From Kitasatospora sp. NBC_00315 (GTDB lineage Bacteria > Actinomycetota > Actinomycetes > Streptomycetales > Streptomycetaceae), in the NCBI RefSeq assembly GCF_041435095.1, contig NZ_CP108025.1, positions 4,650,001 to 4,714,000 on the forward strand: a stretch of DNA of 64,000 nucleotides. Reading direction: 5' to 3'. The notes beneath the pieces are model-generated. The model did no database searches. It saw only the letters and a list, made by a program, of their open reading frames with translations, and was not told the origin of the DNA. The stretch's first letter is position 1; each line of letters starts with the position of its first letter. A program made the translations under genes and the position numbers. Positions 17,661 to 27,045 of this stretch are shown in pieces.

Positions 17661-17682
17661 GCCCGGTTCCATCGAACCGGGC
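17661..17682. promoter_or_regulatory. Perfect stem-loop upstream of the small secreted protein gene
   Basis: GCCCGGTTC and GAACCGGGC pair perfectly around CATC, 107 bases upstream of the minus-strand gene's start and 163 bases before the HSP90-like gene. It could be an operator or a leader hairpin; no factor can be named. Confidence 0.4.
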
Positions 17683-17844
17683 ACAGTTCGCCCGATGGTG
17701 TCATCCCGGCCGCCCGGCACCGGAACGGGCCGCACCGCACCGGGGCCCGCCGGGACGGTCGGAATCCCCCGGCCGGGGCCCGGACCCGGCCGCGACGATT
17801 AAGGAATGGTCCGCGCAATAGTCGTACTGGCACACTGTGGCCTC

Positions 17845-19758
17845 ATGTCTGAAGGCCACCGCTCCGACCCCGTGCCCGCCGAAGATCTGCGTACGACCGA
17901 GGTCGACCTCGGTGGTCTGGTGAGCGTCCTCGCCACGCACCTCTACTCCACACCGCTGGTCGCGTTGCGCGAACTCGTCCAGAACGCCCACGACTCGCAC
18001 ACCCGGCGCCGGCTGGAGGACCCGGACGGCGGCCACCCGCCGCTGATCCGCGTCCGCGGCGACTCCGCGCGGCGTACCGTCAGCATCGAGGACACCGGCG
18101 CCGGCCTGACCGAGCCGGAGATCCACTCCTACCTGGCCACCGTCGGCACCGGGTACACCCGGCTGCTGCGCGAGGTCACCGGCGACGACGCACTGATCGG
18201 CGCGTTCGGCCTCGGCTTCCTGTCGGCCTTCTCGGTCGCCGACGAGGTCACCGTCACCACCACCTCGCACCGCGAGCCCGCCCTGGGCCACCGCTACCGC
18301 AGCCGCGGCGGCGAGCAGTACAGCGTGGAGGCGACCGCCGCCCGCCCGGGGCCCGGCAGCGTCGTCGAGCTGACCCTCAAGGCCGAGCACGCGCACCTCG
18401 CCGACGAACACGCGCTGCGCGAGGTGCTCGGCCGGTACTGCGTCCTGCTCCCGATCCCGGTGTACGTCGGCGACGACGACCGGCCGGTCAACGACGTGCC
18501 GGTGCCCTGGCGCGAGTCCGTGCCGGGAGACCCGCACGCCGCCCGGATGCGGTTCGCCGCCGCGTTCGGCCGGCGCTTCGAGCCGCTCACCGCCTTTCCC
18601 GTCACCCCGGTCGAGGGCGGCACCGACGCGGTCGGCCTGCTCTGGGTCCAGGACGGCGGTACGTACGGCAGCAGCGACAACCGCGACCTCGCCGTCTACC
18701 TGCGCGGCATGCTGCTCTCCGAGGACGCCCGGGACCTGCTGCCCAGCTGGGCCGGGTTCGTCGGCGGCGTGGTCGAGTCCAGCCGGCTGACGCCGACCGC
18801 CAGCCGGGAGGACCTCCAGCGCGACGATCACTACCGCGCCCTCCAGCAGGCGCTCACCGACGCCATCGTCGACGGCCTCTACGAGACCGCCCGGCTGCAC
18901 CCCGCCGCCTGGCGCCGCATCCTCGCCCGGCACGGTCAGGACCTGCTCGGCGCCGCGCTCTGCGACGACCGGCTGTTCACCCTGCTCGCCGACGACGTCC
19001 CGGTGCCCACCTCGCAGGGCGACCTGACGGCGGGCGCACTGCGGGCCGCCGGCGGTGGCGCGGTGCACGTCGCGCTCGGCAGCAGCGGCGGGTTCGAGGA
19101 GATGCTCTACCGCGCCATGCAGGTGCCGATCGCCCGGGGCGACCGGTACGCGGTGCTGCCGTTCCTGCGCCGCTACGCCCGGCTGCGGGAGTGCCGGATC
19201 GTCGAACTCGGCAGCGAGAACGGCAACCGCGAGCTGTTCCGCGAGCCCGAGCGGCCGCTGCCCGCGGAGGAGCGCGCCTGGCTGGCCGCCGCCCTGGCGG
19301 ACGACGGCGAGCAGCTGGTCCCGGCCCGCTTCGACCCGCCCGGGCTGCCGCTCGTCCTGGTGCCCGACCGGGAGGCCGAGCTCAAGTCCCGGATCGAGGA
19401 CGACCGGGCGGACGGCCGGATCCCGTCCGCCGCGCTGCGGCTCGCCCGGGCCTTCACCGCCCGCACCGGCGGTGAGGTCAGGGCCCGGCTCTACCTCAAC
19501 CTCGCCGCACCCGCCGTCCAGGACCTGCTCACCGCCTACCGCGCCGGGCACACCGGCGCGGCGACGGCGGCCGGGCTGCTCAGCTCGCTCAAGGTGATCA
19601 TGGCCGCCGCGTCCGGGCCGTCCTCGGCCGGCGCACCCGCCGGCGATCTGACCGCCGCGCTGGCCGGCATCGGCACCGCCGTCCGCGCGCTCACCGCGGC
19701 CCGGCCCGCCGGTCTGGCGGCGGTCCCCGACACCCTGCCGGACGAGGACCCGGCGTGA
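17845..19758 (+). CDS. HSP90-like GHKL ATPase (HtpG-related)
   Basis: A 637-residue protein from ATG 17845. An in-frame ATG at 17806 would add 13 residues but has no spaced ribosome site. The Bergerat ATP fold is complete: ELVQNAHDS (Glu43, Asn47, Asp50), EDTGAGLT and GAFGLGFLSAF. The middle domain keeps the HSP90-like YLRGMLLSEDARDLLPSW and the arginine-containing stretch TASREDLQRDD. The C-terminal dimerisation region is short and diverged, and the MEEVD end is absent. This is the actinomycete HSP90-family branch rather than typical HtpG. A TPR protein gene follows after 142 bases, which suggests a chaperone/TPR partner pair. Confidence 0.9.
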   Translation: MSEGHRSDPVPAEDLRTTEVDLGGLVSVLATHLYSTPLVALRELVQNAHDSHTRRRLEDPDGGHPPLIRVRGDSARRTVSIEDTGAGLTEPEIHSYLATVGTGYTRLLREVTGDDALIGAFGLGFLSAFSVADEVTVTTTSHREPALGHRYRSRGGEQYSVEATAARPGPGSVVELTLKAEHAHLADEHALREVLGRYCVLLPIPVYVGDDDRPVNDVPVPWRESVPGDPHAARMRFAAAFGRRFEPLTAFPVTPVEGGTDAVGLLWVQDGGTYGSSDNRDLAVYLRGMLLSEDARDLLPSWAGFVGGVVESSRLTPTASREDLQRDDHYRALQQALTDAIVDGLYETARLHPAAWRRILARHGQDLLGAALCDDRLFTLLADDVPVPTSQGDLTAGALRAAGGGAVHVALGSSGGFEEMLYRAMQVPIARGDRYAVLPFLRRYARLRECRIVELGSENGNRELFREPERPLPAEERAWLAAALADDGEQLVPARFDPPGLPLVLVPDREAELKSRIEDDRADGRIPSAALRLARAFTARTGGEVRARLYLNLAAPAVQDLLTAYRAGHTGAATAAGLLSSLKVIMAAASGPSSAGAPAGDLTAALAGIGTAVRALTAARPAGLAAVPDTLPDEDPA

Positions 19759-19900
19759 GGCCGCGCCGCCCGCGCCCGGCCACGCCGCACCCGGCCCCGG
19801 CCCCGGCCCCGCACCCGGCCACGCCGCACACCGCCGCACCGCACACCGGCGGCGGCCCGGCCGTCGCCACCGCACCGCCCGACCCGCAGGGGGAGACCGC

Positions 19901-22282
19901 ATGAGCAGTGACATCTGGGCCTGGGTCCACGACGCCCACCGGCAGCTGGCCGAGGCCGGCCACCACCGCCTCGCCGAGGCCATCTACGAACTCCCCGGTC
20001 ACGCCAACGAGGGCCGCAACGAGCAGCTCGACGCGGTGTTCCCCGAAGCGCTGGCCACCGCGCGGTCGCTGGACCTGCCCTGGGTCGAGGTCTATCTCAG
20101 GCACTGGCGGATGCAGAACCTGCTCAACAAGCGCCACCAGGGCGAGCTGGCCCTCCCCGAGGCGGTGGACCTGCTGGAGTTCGCCCACCGCGAGCAGACC
20201 GAGAGCTGCCCGCAGTCGGTCTGCGTGGTGCAGGACTTCGCGATCTGCCACGCGCGGGTGGACGGTCCGGGCTACGTCCCGGAGCGGCTCGCCGTCCTCG
20301 GGGAGACGCTGGAGCGGATCGAGCCCGCCCGGGCCTGCTTCGACTGCCTCTCCCGCGAGTACTCCGACGCGCTGGAGGACGACGGGCGGCCGGCGGAGGC
20401 GCTCTCCCACCTCGACACCGCCGCCACCCGGATGCAGGCGGCCGGCCAGCGGCTCTCCCTGCACTTCCACCACGCCCGGGCCGGCACGCTGCACCTGCTG
20501 GGCCGGGACGAGGAGATCCTCACCCTGCTGGACACCGCCGAGCAGGCCGAACGGGCCCGCGGCGCCGAACTCAGCGACAGCGACCGCCGCTGGGGCGCGC
20601 TGCAGCGGGCCCGCGCCCTCGCCCGCCTCGGCCGCACCGACGAGGCCCTCGCCCTGCTGCCGTCGATCGACCAGGCCGAGCAGTACGCGGATCTGCGTCC
20701 CGTCTGGGTCGACACCGTCGAGATCCTGGTCGCCGCCGGCGTACGGGAGAACACCGCCGGGCTCGGCGCCGCCCTCACCGGCTGGGTCGGCTACCTGGAC
20801 TCCACCGGATCCCACCGCCCCTGTGTGGACCTGCTGCTGTCGGCCGGCCGGCTGGCACTGGCTCGCGGCGCCCGGACGGTGGCGCTGACCCTCGCCGCCA
20901 CCGGCGAGCGCAAGCTCGCCCTGCTGCGCCGTACCGAGGGCGTCGCCGAGCTGATCGCCGAGCTGCGGGCCGCGGCCGAAGCGCTGCCGGTTCCGCCGCT
21001 GCCGGTGCCGCCGGCCGAGCTGGTGGCGCTGCTCGACGCCCGGACGCAGGAGGGGGACCAGGAGGCCGACGCGGATCTTCTCGCCGCCGCGCACGCCCGC
21101 CACGAGGAGGGCCCTGAGTCCGCCGAGCACCTGGCCGCGGGCACCGAACTGGCCGTCCGGCTGGCCGGTGCGCTCGGAGCCCTGGGACACACCCGGGCCG
21201 CCACCGACCTGCTCTGGGAGCGGCTCGACCGGGATCCGGGGCACGAGAACCTGGCCGGCCTGCTCGGCTCCGTCCTGATCGACGCCGGGGACGGCGAGGG
21301 GGTCCGCCGGCTGGCCGACCGCCTGCAGGACGTCAGCCCCGCCGACGCGCACTGGACGCGGGCCCGCTGGGCCGCCGCCGAGAGCCGGTGGGCCGACGTC
21401 GGCGAGCACTGCGCCGCGCTGCTGGCCCAGGAGCCCACCCGGATCAACACCCGACGGCTGGCCGCGGCCGCGGCCACCGAACTGGGCGACCACGGGCAGG
21501 CCCAGCGCCTCTACGAGGAGATCCTGCTGCACGCCCTCCCGGCCGAGGGCACTCCACCGCAGGAGCGGCACCGTACCGTCCAGGAGTCCGACCTCTGGCA
21601 GCTGATCACCGCCGCCACCGCGAACCGGGACTGGCAGGCCGTCCGCTCGGCCGGCGCCCGGCTCGGGCTCGCCTTCGACCGGCCGCACGGGCCGGTGGAC
21701 GAGGAGTGGCAGCTGATCACCGTCCGCGCCACCAGGACGGGCGGCGCGAACGTCGACCTCCCGGCGGTGCGGACCGGCCCGGCCACCGCCCGGATCCTGC
21801 CGGTGCTCGGCGACGACGTGCCGCTCAACCACAACGACGTCGTGGTCTTCGCGCCCGCGCTGCTGGAGGCGGCACCGGGTGCGGACGCCCCGCAGCAGGT
21901 CCGCGAGCGCTGGCGGCCGGTCTTCCGGCTGCTCACCCTGCTCGACCCGGCCGGCTACACCACCTACTGGATCGACGGCGGCTGGCCGGGCGACAAGAAG
22001 TGGGCGTCCTTCCGCAAGGAGCTGGCCGAGGCCGGCTACGGGGTCTGGGCCTACAGCGGGGACGAGTACGCGATCACCGATCCGGGCGACGAGGACGGGC
22101 GGCTGCCGGGCGTCTACGCGGCGCTCGGCGTGCCGCCCACCGCCGGGTGCGCCGAGGCGGACGCGTTGCTGCACCGGCTGACCAGGCGGTGGAAGCACCC
22201 GCTCGCCTGGCCCGACCTGGCGAAGGCGGCGGGCGCCGACACGGCCCGGCACGAGGAGACCGTCCGGCGTTACGGCCTCTGA
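19901..22282 (+). CDS. Large TPR-repeat protein following the HSP90-like gene
   Basis: A 793-residue cytoplasmic protein, ATG with a GGGGGAG ribosome site. Residues 1-600 are helix pairs with TPR character (for example EYSDALEDDGRPAEALSHLD, ARALARLGRTDEALALLPSI, ALGALGHTRAATDLLWERL). Six Cys lie within 100 residues, at about 108-150 (ESCPQSVCVVQDFAICHAR, ARACFDCL). The final 150 residues form a distinct globular domain (NHNDVVVFAPALLEAAP, YTTYWIDGGWPGDKKW). TPR domains are standard HSP90 partners in eukaryotes. Here the gene pair suggests a bacterial equivalent, but the client and role are unknown. Same-strand neighbour of the ATPase and probably co-transcribed. Confidence 0.85.
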   Translation: MSSDIWAWVHDAHRQLAEAGHHRLAEAIYELPGHANEGRNEQLDAVFPEALATARSLDLPWVEVYLRHWRMQNLLNKRHQGELALPEAVDLLEFAHREQTESCPQSVCVVQDFAICHARVDGPGYVPERLAVLGETLERIEPARACFDCLSREYSDALEDDGRPAEALSHLDTAATRMQAAGQRLSLHFHHARAGTLHLLGRDEEILTLLDTAEQAERARGAELSDSDRRWGALQRARALARLGRTDEALALLPSIDQAEQYADLRPVWVDTVEILVAAGVRENTAGLGAALTGWVGYLDSTGSHRPCVDLLLSAGRLALARGARTVALTLAATGERKLALLRRTEGVAELIAELRAAAEALPVPPLPVPPAELVALLDARTQEGDQEADADLLAAAHARHEEGPESAEHLAAGTELAVRLAGALGALGHTRAATDLLWERLDRDPGHENLAGLLGSVLIDAGDGEGVRRLADRLQDVSPADAHWTRARWAAAESRWADVGEHCAALLAQEPTRINTRRLAAAAATELGDHGQAQRLYEEILLHALPAEGTPPQERHRTVQESDLWQLITAATANRDWQAVRSAGARLGLAFDRPHGPVDEEWQLITVRATRTGGANVDLPAVRTGPATARILPVLGDDVPLNHNDVVVFAPALLEAAPGADAPQQVRERWRPVFRLLTLLDPAGYTTYWIDGGWPGDKKWASFRKELAEAGYGVWAYSGDEYAITDPGDEDGRLPGVYAALGVPPTAGCAEADALLHRLTRRWKHPLAWPDLAKAAGADTARHEETVRRYGL

Positions 22283-22290
22283 GCCGTTCG

Positions 22291-22321
22291 TCCCCGGGCC
22301 GGTACGTCCTCGGCCCGGGGA
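22291..22321. terminator. Bidirectional terminator
   Basis: TCCCCGGGCC and GGCCCGGGGA form a perfect 10-base-pair stem with an 11-base loop just after the TPR gene and before the convergent TetR gene. Confidence 0.8.
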
Positions 22322-22372
22322 CCGCTGCCGCCGTGCTCCGGACACCGCGCGTCCGCCCGCCCGGACGGTGTG

Positions 22373-22966
22373 TCAGACCACGGCGAGCCGGTCCACCAGC
22401 AGCTCCACCCTCGACTCGGTGTCCTGCGGCAGCAGCCGTCCCGACCGGGTCAGGGTCGCCACCCCGTGCAGGGACGCCCAGAACACCTCGGTGAACAGCC
22501 CCGGGGCGACGCCGTCCCCGGCCACCTCGCCGAGGCACTCCAGCAACGCGGCGAAAGCGTCCTTGAGGGGGGCGGGGGTTTCCTCCTGTGCGTACGCGAG
22601 GCCGCCGTCGAGCTGGAAGATGGCGTCGTAGACCGCCGGGTTGCGTGCGGCGAAGTCGAGGTAGGCGCGGGCGAGGGCGTACACCCGGGCGCGCGGGCCG
22701 TCCGCGGGGGCGGCGGTGACGGCGGTGACGGCGGCCCGCACCGCCGCGGCCAGCTCGGTGGCGCCCTGGAGGGCGACGGCGCCGATGATCTCGCGCTTGC
22801 CGCGGAAGTGGCTGTAGAGGACGGGCTGGCTGTATTCGATGCGCTCGGCGAGCAGGCGGGTGGTGACCGCGTCCCAGCCCTGCTGCTCGGCGAGTTCGCG
22901 GGCCGTCGCCACGATGAGGCGCTCGCGAGCCGCCCGCTCGCGTTCCTTGCGTTCCTGTACCGACAT
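22373..22966 (-). CDS. TetR family repressor
   Basis: A 197-residue TetR protein. DNA-binding domain residues 10-60 (VTTRLLAERIEYSQPVLYSHFRGKREII), recognition helix SQPVLYSHF. The C-terminal ligand domain resembles the WHG/TetR_C_13-like group (FWASLHGVATLTRSGRL). It is divergent from a DUF1772 membrane protein gene, with three copies of one operator in the 89-base gap, so it very probably represses both genes. Ligand unknown. Confidence 0.92.
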   Translation of the reverse strand: MSVQERKERERAARERLIVATARELAEQQGWDAVTTRLLAERIEYSQPVLYSHFRGKREIIGAVALQGATELAAAVRAAVTAVTAAPADGPRARVYALARAYLDFAARNPAVYDAIFQLDGGLAYAQEETPAPLKDAFAALLECLGEVAGDGVAPGLFTEVFWASLHGVATLTRSGRLLPQDTESRVELLVDRLAVV

Positions 22967-22976
22967 GAATTGATCC

Positions 22977-23039
22977 TAGCACCGCTAGACAAGAGAGCGA
23001 TAGCAGTACTAGCGTTGCATCGTCATCTAGCGGCACTAG
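22977..23039. promoter_or_regulatory. Three operator copies TAGC-N4-CTAG between TetR and DUF1772 genes
   Basis: TAGCACCGCTAG (22977-22988), TAGCAGTACTAG (23001-23012) and TAGCGGCACTAG (23028-23039) share TAGC-N4-CTAG, spaced 24 and 27 bases apart start to start. The whole divergent promoter region is covered, so binding would silence both genes. Confidence 0.75.
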
Positions 23040-23055
23040 ATACCAGAGGATCATC

Positions 23056-23502
23056 ATGCTCAACGCACTCGAGGTCGTCACCACCGTGATCGTCGGCGTG
23101 ATGGTGGGGGTGGAATTCTCCGTCGCCTTCGTCATGAACCGGATCCTCAACGCCCTCCCGGAGGACAGCGCCCAGCTGGGCCATGCCCACGGAGGCCGGA
23201 TGCTCGGCGCCGTGATGCCGGTCTGGTACATCGGCTCGCTCGTCCTCGTGGTGGCCTGGGCCGTCGCCGCATGGCACCACCACGGCACCGGCCTGGTCGT
23301 CGCCGCCGGCGCCCTGCTGATCCTCAGCGTGGTCATGTCGGTCCTGCTGCTCGTCCCGATCAACAACCGGAACAGGACGTGGACCCCCGACAACCGGCCC
23401 GCCGACTGGAAGCAGCAGCTCAGCCGCTGGGAGCGCTGGCACTACGCCCGCGTCGCGCTCATCGTCGCCGCCTTCGCCCTGCTGGTCAGCGCCCTCGCCT
23501 GA
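23056..23502 (+). CDS. DUF1772 (anthrone oxygenase-like) membrane protein
   Basis: A 148-residue protein with four membrane segments: ALEVVTTVIVGVMVGVEFSV, SLVLVVAWAVAAWHH, GLVVAAGALLILSVVMSV and VALIVAAFALLVSALA. The conserved DUF1772 features PVWYIGS, LVPINNRNRTW and the RWERWHYAR stretch are present. Relatives include fungal anthrone oxygenases, but most bacterial members are of unknown function. ATG with a GAGGA ribosome site. Controlled by the divergent TetR repressor. Confidence 0.88.
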   Translation: MLNALEVVTTVIVGVMVGVEFSVAFVMNRILNALPEDSAQLGHAHGGRMLGAVMPVWYIGSLVLVVAWAVAAWHHHGTGLVVAAGALLILSVVMSVLLLVPINNRNRTWTPDNRPADWKQQLSRWERWHYARVALIVAAFALLVSALA

Positions 23503-23718
23503 GCCCACGGGCCCACCCGCCCGAAGCGCCGCGCTCCTGTCCGCCTCCCCGCGCCCGCCGGCCACGACCACACCGAGCCGGCCCCGGACCGCTCCCGGTA
23601 GGCACAGGACGTGAGCCCGGCAGGCCGCGACGTACATGTGCATCCGCGAGGCGGATCAGGCAAGGTGTAACGGACGATCGAGGGGTGGCCGGGCCACCAG
23701 GGGAGGCAGGGAGCGGAC

Positions 23719-25545
23719 GTGCCGAAGCGGGGCCGACCGGGCGGCGGCAAGAAGGCCAGGAACAGGTCCACCCGCCCCGCCCCCCGGGTGCACCCCGCGG
23801 ACGCCCCGCCCACCGAGGGGCTGCTCGGGCACCCCGCCCCGCCCGGGAGCGCCGTCCCGCTCGCCCCGACGGCGCCCGCGACCGAGGGCCTGCTGACCCC
23901 TGCCCCCGGCCCGCTCGGGGCGCGGACCGCCGCCGCCGAACTCCGCGCGACGGACCTGCGCACCACCGCGCCCCGCCCGTCCCCGCCCGCCGCCGACTCC
24001 CCCCGGGGGAGCGGCTCCGGCTACCTGCCCGGGCCGGAGGACACCCTCTCCCCCGAGGACTGGCGCGCCGCCGGCTACACCCCGCCGGGCGGAGTCGCCG
24101 TACCGGCCCTGAACCCCGGCGCGCCCGGTGACGCCCCCTGGCCCGACCGGATGCGCACGCTGCTGCGCACGCCGATGTCCGAGCGCCCGGCCTTCGAGCG
24201 GACCCCGCGCGAACTGCACCCCGCCGCCGGCCGCAACGTACCGCGCATCCTCGACCTGACGCTGCGCATCGGCGAACTGCTGCTGGCCAGCGGCGAGGCC
24301 GCGGAGGACGTCGAGGCCGCCATGCTCGGCATCGCCCACGCGTACCGGCTGGACCACTGCGAGCCGCAGGTCACCTTCACCCTGATCGGGATCTCCCACC
24401 AGCCCTCACTGGTCGAGCCGCCGGTCACCGCCGACCGGGTGGTGCGCCGCCGCACCTCCGACTACACCCGGCTCGCCGCGGTCCACCAGCTGGTCGCCGA
24501 CATCACCGCCGAGCAGGTGAGCGCCAACGACGCCTACCGCCGGCTCGCCGAGATCCGCCGCAACCGGCACCCGTACCCGGCCTGGCTGCTCTCGCTCACC
24601 ACCGGCCTGCTGGCCGGCGCGGCGACCTTCCTGGTCGGCGGCAAGATCGACGACAAGGCCTGGCTGGTCTTCGCCAGCGCCTTCGTGGCCGCCATCCTCG
24701 GTGACCGGCTGGCCTCGTTGATCGCCCGGCGGGGGCTGCCCGAGTTCTACCAGTTCGTGGTCGCCGCGATGCCGGCCGCGCTCTCCGGCATCATCCTGTC
24801 CTTCAACGACTTCGGCCTGCGCGGCTCGGTCGTCATCACCGGTGGCCTGTTCGCCCTGCTGCCCGGCCGGGCGATGGTCGCCGCCGTCCAGGACGGTCTG
24901 ACCGGCTTCTACATCACCGCCGCCGCGCGGCTGCTCGAAGTGATCTACCTGGTCGCGGGCATCGTCATCGGCGTGATGCTGATCCTGTACCTGGGCGTCG
25001 GGTTCAACGCCAAGCTCAACCCGGACGAGAGCCTGGTGGGGATCAGCTACCCGCCGGTGCAGTTGGCCGCGGCGATGGTGCTGACGCTGGCCTTCGCGAC
25101 GCTGCTGCAGACCGACCGCCGGAGCCTGCCGCTGGTCACCCTGAACAGCATGGTGGGCTGGTCCAGCTACGGTGTGCTGGTGCACAACGCCGGGGTCTCC
25201 CCGATCGTCGCCACCGGCGTCGCGGCCGGTCTGGTCGGCCTGTTCGGCCAGCTGGTGGCCCGCTACCGGTACGCCTCGGCGCTGCCGTACGTGACGGCGG
25301 CGATCGGCCCGCTGATGCCGGGATCGGCGATCTACCTCGGCATGCTCTCGTTCGCGCAGGGCCACTCCAGTGCCGGGCTGCTGTCGATCAGCCGGGCGGC
25401 GGCCATCGCGATGGCCCTGGCCATCGGGGTGAACCTCGGAGGCGAGATCGCGCGTCTCTTCATGAAGATCCCTGGAGGTCCCGAGCGCCCCGCCCTCCAC
25501 CTGGCCACGCCACGGCGGGCCGCCAAGCGCACCCGGGGGTTCTGA
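23719..25545 (+). CDS. ThrE-type threonine/serine exporter family protein
   Basis: A 608-residue protein, GTG start. About 150 N-terminal residues are Pro/Ala-rich and probably cytoplasmic and disordered. The first ThrE domain (DUF1212) starts near residue 175 (VPRILDLTLRIGELLLASGEAAEDVE), and contains the soluble part. About ten membrane helices then span residues 290-590, including the second domain (DUF3815-like: TLNSMVGWSSYGVLVHN to GSAIYLGMLSFAQG). Family members export threonine and serine using the proton motive force. The long N-terminal extension is unusual for the founding ThrE but common in Streptomyces. Confidence 0.9.
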   Translation: MPKRGRPGGGKKARNRSTRPAPRVHPADAPPTEGLLGHPAPPGSAVPLAPTAPATEGLLTPAPGPLGARTAAAELRATDLRTTAPRPSPPAADSPRGSGSGYLPGPEDTLSPEDWRAAGYTPPGGVAVPALNPGAPGDAPWPDRMRTLLRTPMSERPAFERTPRELHPAAGRNVPRILDLTLRIGELLLASGEAAEDVEAAMLGIAHAYRLDHCEPQVTFTLIGISHQPSLVEPPVTADRVVRRRTSDYTRLAAVHQLVADITAEQVSANDAYRRLAEIRRNRHPYPAWLLSLTTGLLAGAATFLVGGKIDDKAWLVFASAFVAAILGDRLASLIARRGLPEFYQFVVAAMPAALSGIILSFNDFGLRGSVVITGGLFALLPGRAMVAAVQDGLTGFYITAAARLLEVIYLVAGIVIGVMLILYLGVGFNAKLNPDESLVGISYPPVQLAAAMVLTLAFATLLQTDRRSLPLVTLNSMVGWSSYGVLVHNAGVSPIVATGVAAGLVGLFGQLVARYRYASALPYVTAAIGPLMPGSAIYLGMLSFAQGHSSAGLLSISRAAAIAMALAIGVNLGGEIARLFMKIPGGPERPALHLATPRRAAKRTRGF

Positions 25546-25674
25546 GCGGACATCGGGCCGCGGGGCCCGGCCACCGGCGGCAGGGTCCGACGGCAGGGAC
25601 GGCGACGGGCCGGACGGACGGAAAGCGGGCGGCCGATCCCTCCGGCGCAGCACCAGGAACGAAGGTAAGACCGC

Positions 25675-26820
25675 ATGAACCTCGCACAGCTGAGCCTCGA
25701 CCCACTGCTGGACGGCTACCAGCGGCACATCGTCGACGCGCACAAGCAGCCGCTCTTCCTGCTGCTGGTCGGGTTCATCTGCTCCTTCGTCTGCATCCGC
25801 TTCAGCGTCCGGATGATCCGGGCCGAGGTCCGGTGGTGGCCCGGCAACATCACCCCCGGCGGGCTGCACATCCACCACATGGTGTTCGGCCTCGGATTCC
25901 TGCTGGTCGGCGGCATCGGGGTGTTCGCGACCAACGGCGGCCACCCGTGGATCGACTGGTTCGGGTTCAGCTTCGGCATCGGCTGCGGCCTGGTGCTGGA
26001 CGAGTTCGCGCTGATCCTGCACCTGGACGACGTCTACTGGAGCGCGCAGGGCCGCAAGTCGGTGGACGCGGTGATCTTCGGCATCCTGTTCACCGCGCTG
26101 CTGCTCACCGGGTACGTCCCGCTGGGGGTCGTGCCGAGCCAGGGCACCCGCTGGGGGCTGGTGGCGGTGATCGTGGTGAACGCGCTGGTGTCCGTCGTCG
26201 CTCTGCTCAAGGGCAAGGTCTGGACGGGGCTGCTCGGCATCATGGTGCCGGGCCTGTCCTGGATCGGCGCCGTCCGGCTGGCCCGGCCCAGCAGCCCCTG
26301 GGCGCGCTGGCGGTACGCCGGCCGCCCGCGCAGGAGGGCTCGCGCGCTCCGGCGCGAACGCCTGCTGCACCGGCGCGCGGACCGGGCACGAACCTGGCTC
26401 TTCGACCTGATCGCGGGCGCGCCCGACAAGGTCCCCGCGCACCACACCGCCACCCACCGGGTCGCCGAGCGCATGGCCGCCGGTGCCACCGCCCACCTGG
26501 ACGCGCACGAGGCGCGCGCCCTGGCCCGCCGCTCCGCCCGGCTGGCCGACCGCCGCTCGGCGTCGGCGCCCCCCGCCACCCGGGCGCCGGCGGCGGCCGA
26601 CGGCGGCGACACCGACCGGCAGCGCAGGGCCCGCCGGCGCCGCCGCGCCGTCCGGGCCGGCCGCAGCAGGACGTACGCCGTCCGCCCGGGATCGGCCGAA
26701 CCCGCCGCGGGGCCGGTCGCGGGGCCGGTCGCCGGGGGCGCCGTCTCCCCGGTGCGCCCGCCCGGCGGACAGCCTGCGCGCCGTCATCTGCGACCGCGCG
26801 CCCCCCGCGTCCGGCGCTAG
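25675..26820 (+). CDS. Conserved actinobacterial membrane protein of unknown function
   Basis: A 381-residue protein, ATG with an upstream GAAGG site. The N-terminal 200 residues contain about five hydrophobic helices. Polar motifs lie among them: GGLHIHHMVFG (three His), GCGLVLDEFALILHLDDVYW (Asp, Glu and His), which could bind a metal or protons. The C-terminal 180 residues are strongly basic and low-complexity, with many Arg and Ala, so they are cytoplasmic and possibly bind nucleic acid or lipid. It follows the exporter gene on the same strand, 129 bases apart. No function is known to me. Confidence 0.8.
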   Translation: MNLAQLSLDPLLDGYQRHIVDAHKQPLFLLLVGFICSFVCIRFSVRMIRAEVRWWPGNITPGGLHIHHMVFGLGFLLVGGIGVFATNGGHPWIDWFGFSFGIGCGLVLDEFALILHLDDVYWSAQGRKSVDAVIFGILFTALLLTGYVPLGVVPSQGTRWGLVAVIVVNALVSVVALLKGKVWTGLLGIMVPGLSWIGAVRLARPSSPWARWRYAGRPRRRARALRRERLLHRRADRARTWLFDLIAGAPDKVPAHHTATHRVAERMAAGATAHLDAHEARALARRSARLADRRSASAPPATRAPAAADGGDTDRQRRARRRRRAVRAGRSRTYAVRPGSAEPAAGPVAGPVAGGAVSPVRPPGGQPARRHLRPRAPRVRR

Positions 26821-27045
26821 GCCGGGGGCCGGAGCGGCCCGCTCCTTGGATGTTCACCCGGCTGACCAGGCGCAACCGCCAGGTGTGCACGGTCACCCCT
26901 GAGATCATGACGAAGAGTGATCGCTCTGCTACGGAAAGGAAGGTCCCGGCCGGCCGCCGGGCCGAGGCGGCCCTGGGCCGGACGGATCCCCGACCGGACG
27001 GAACGCCTGACCGGACCGTGGCCAGACCTGTGAGAAGGGCTTCTC

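Noticed and set aside
17701-22345. Two minus-strand frames of 760 and 884 codons opposite the HSP90-like and TPR genes
   Set aside because: They are shadows of the plus-strand genes; no start with ribosome site and low-complexity products.
26821-27045. c-di-AMP (ydaO) riboswitch upstream of the NlpC/P60 gene
   Set aside because: Such riboswitches occur before cell-wall hydrolase genes in Streptomyces, but I could not find the conserved core elements here.
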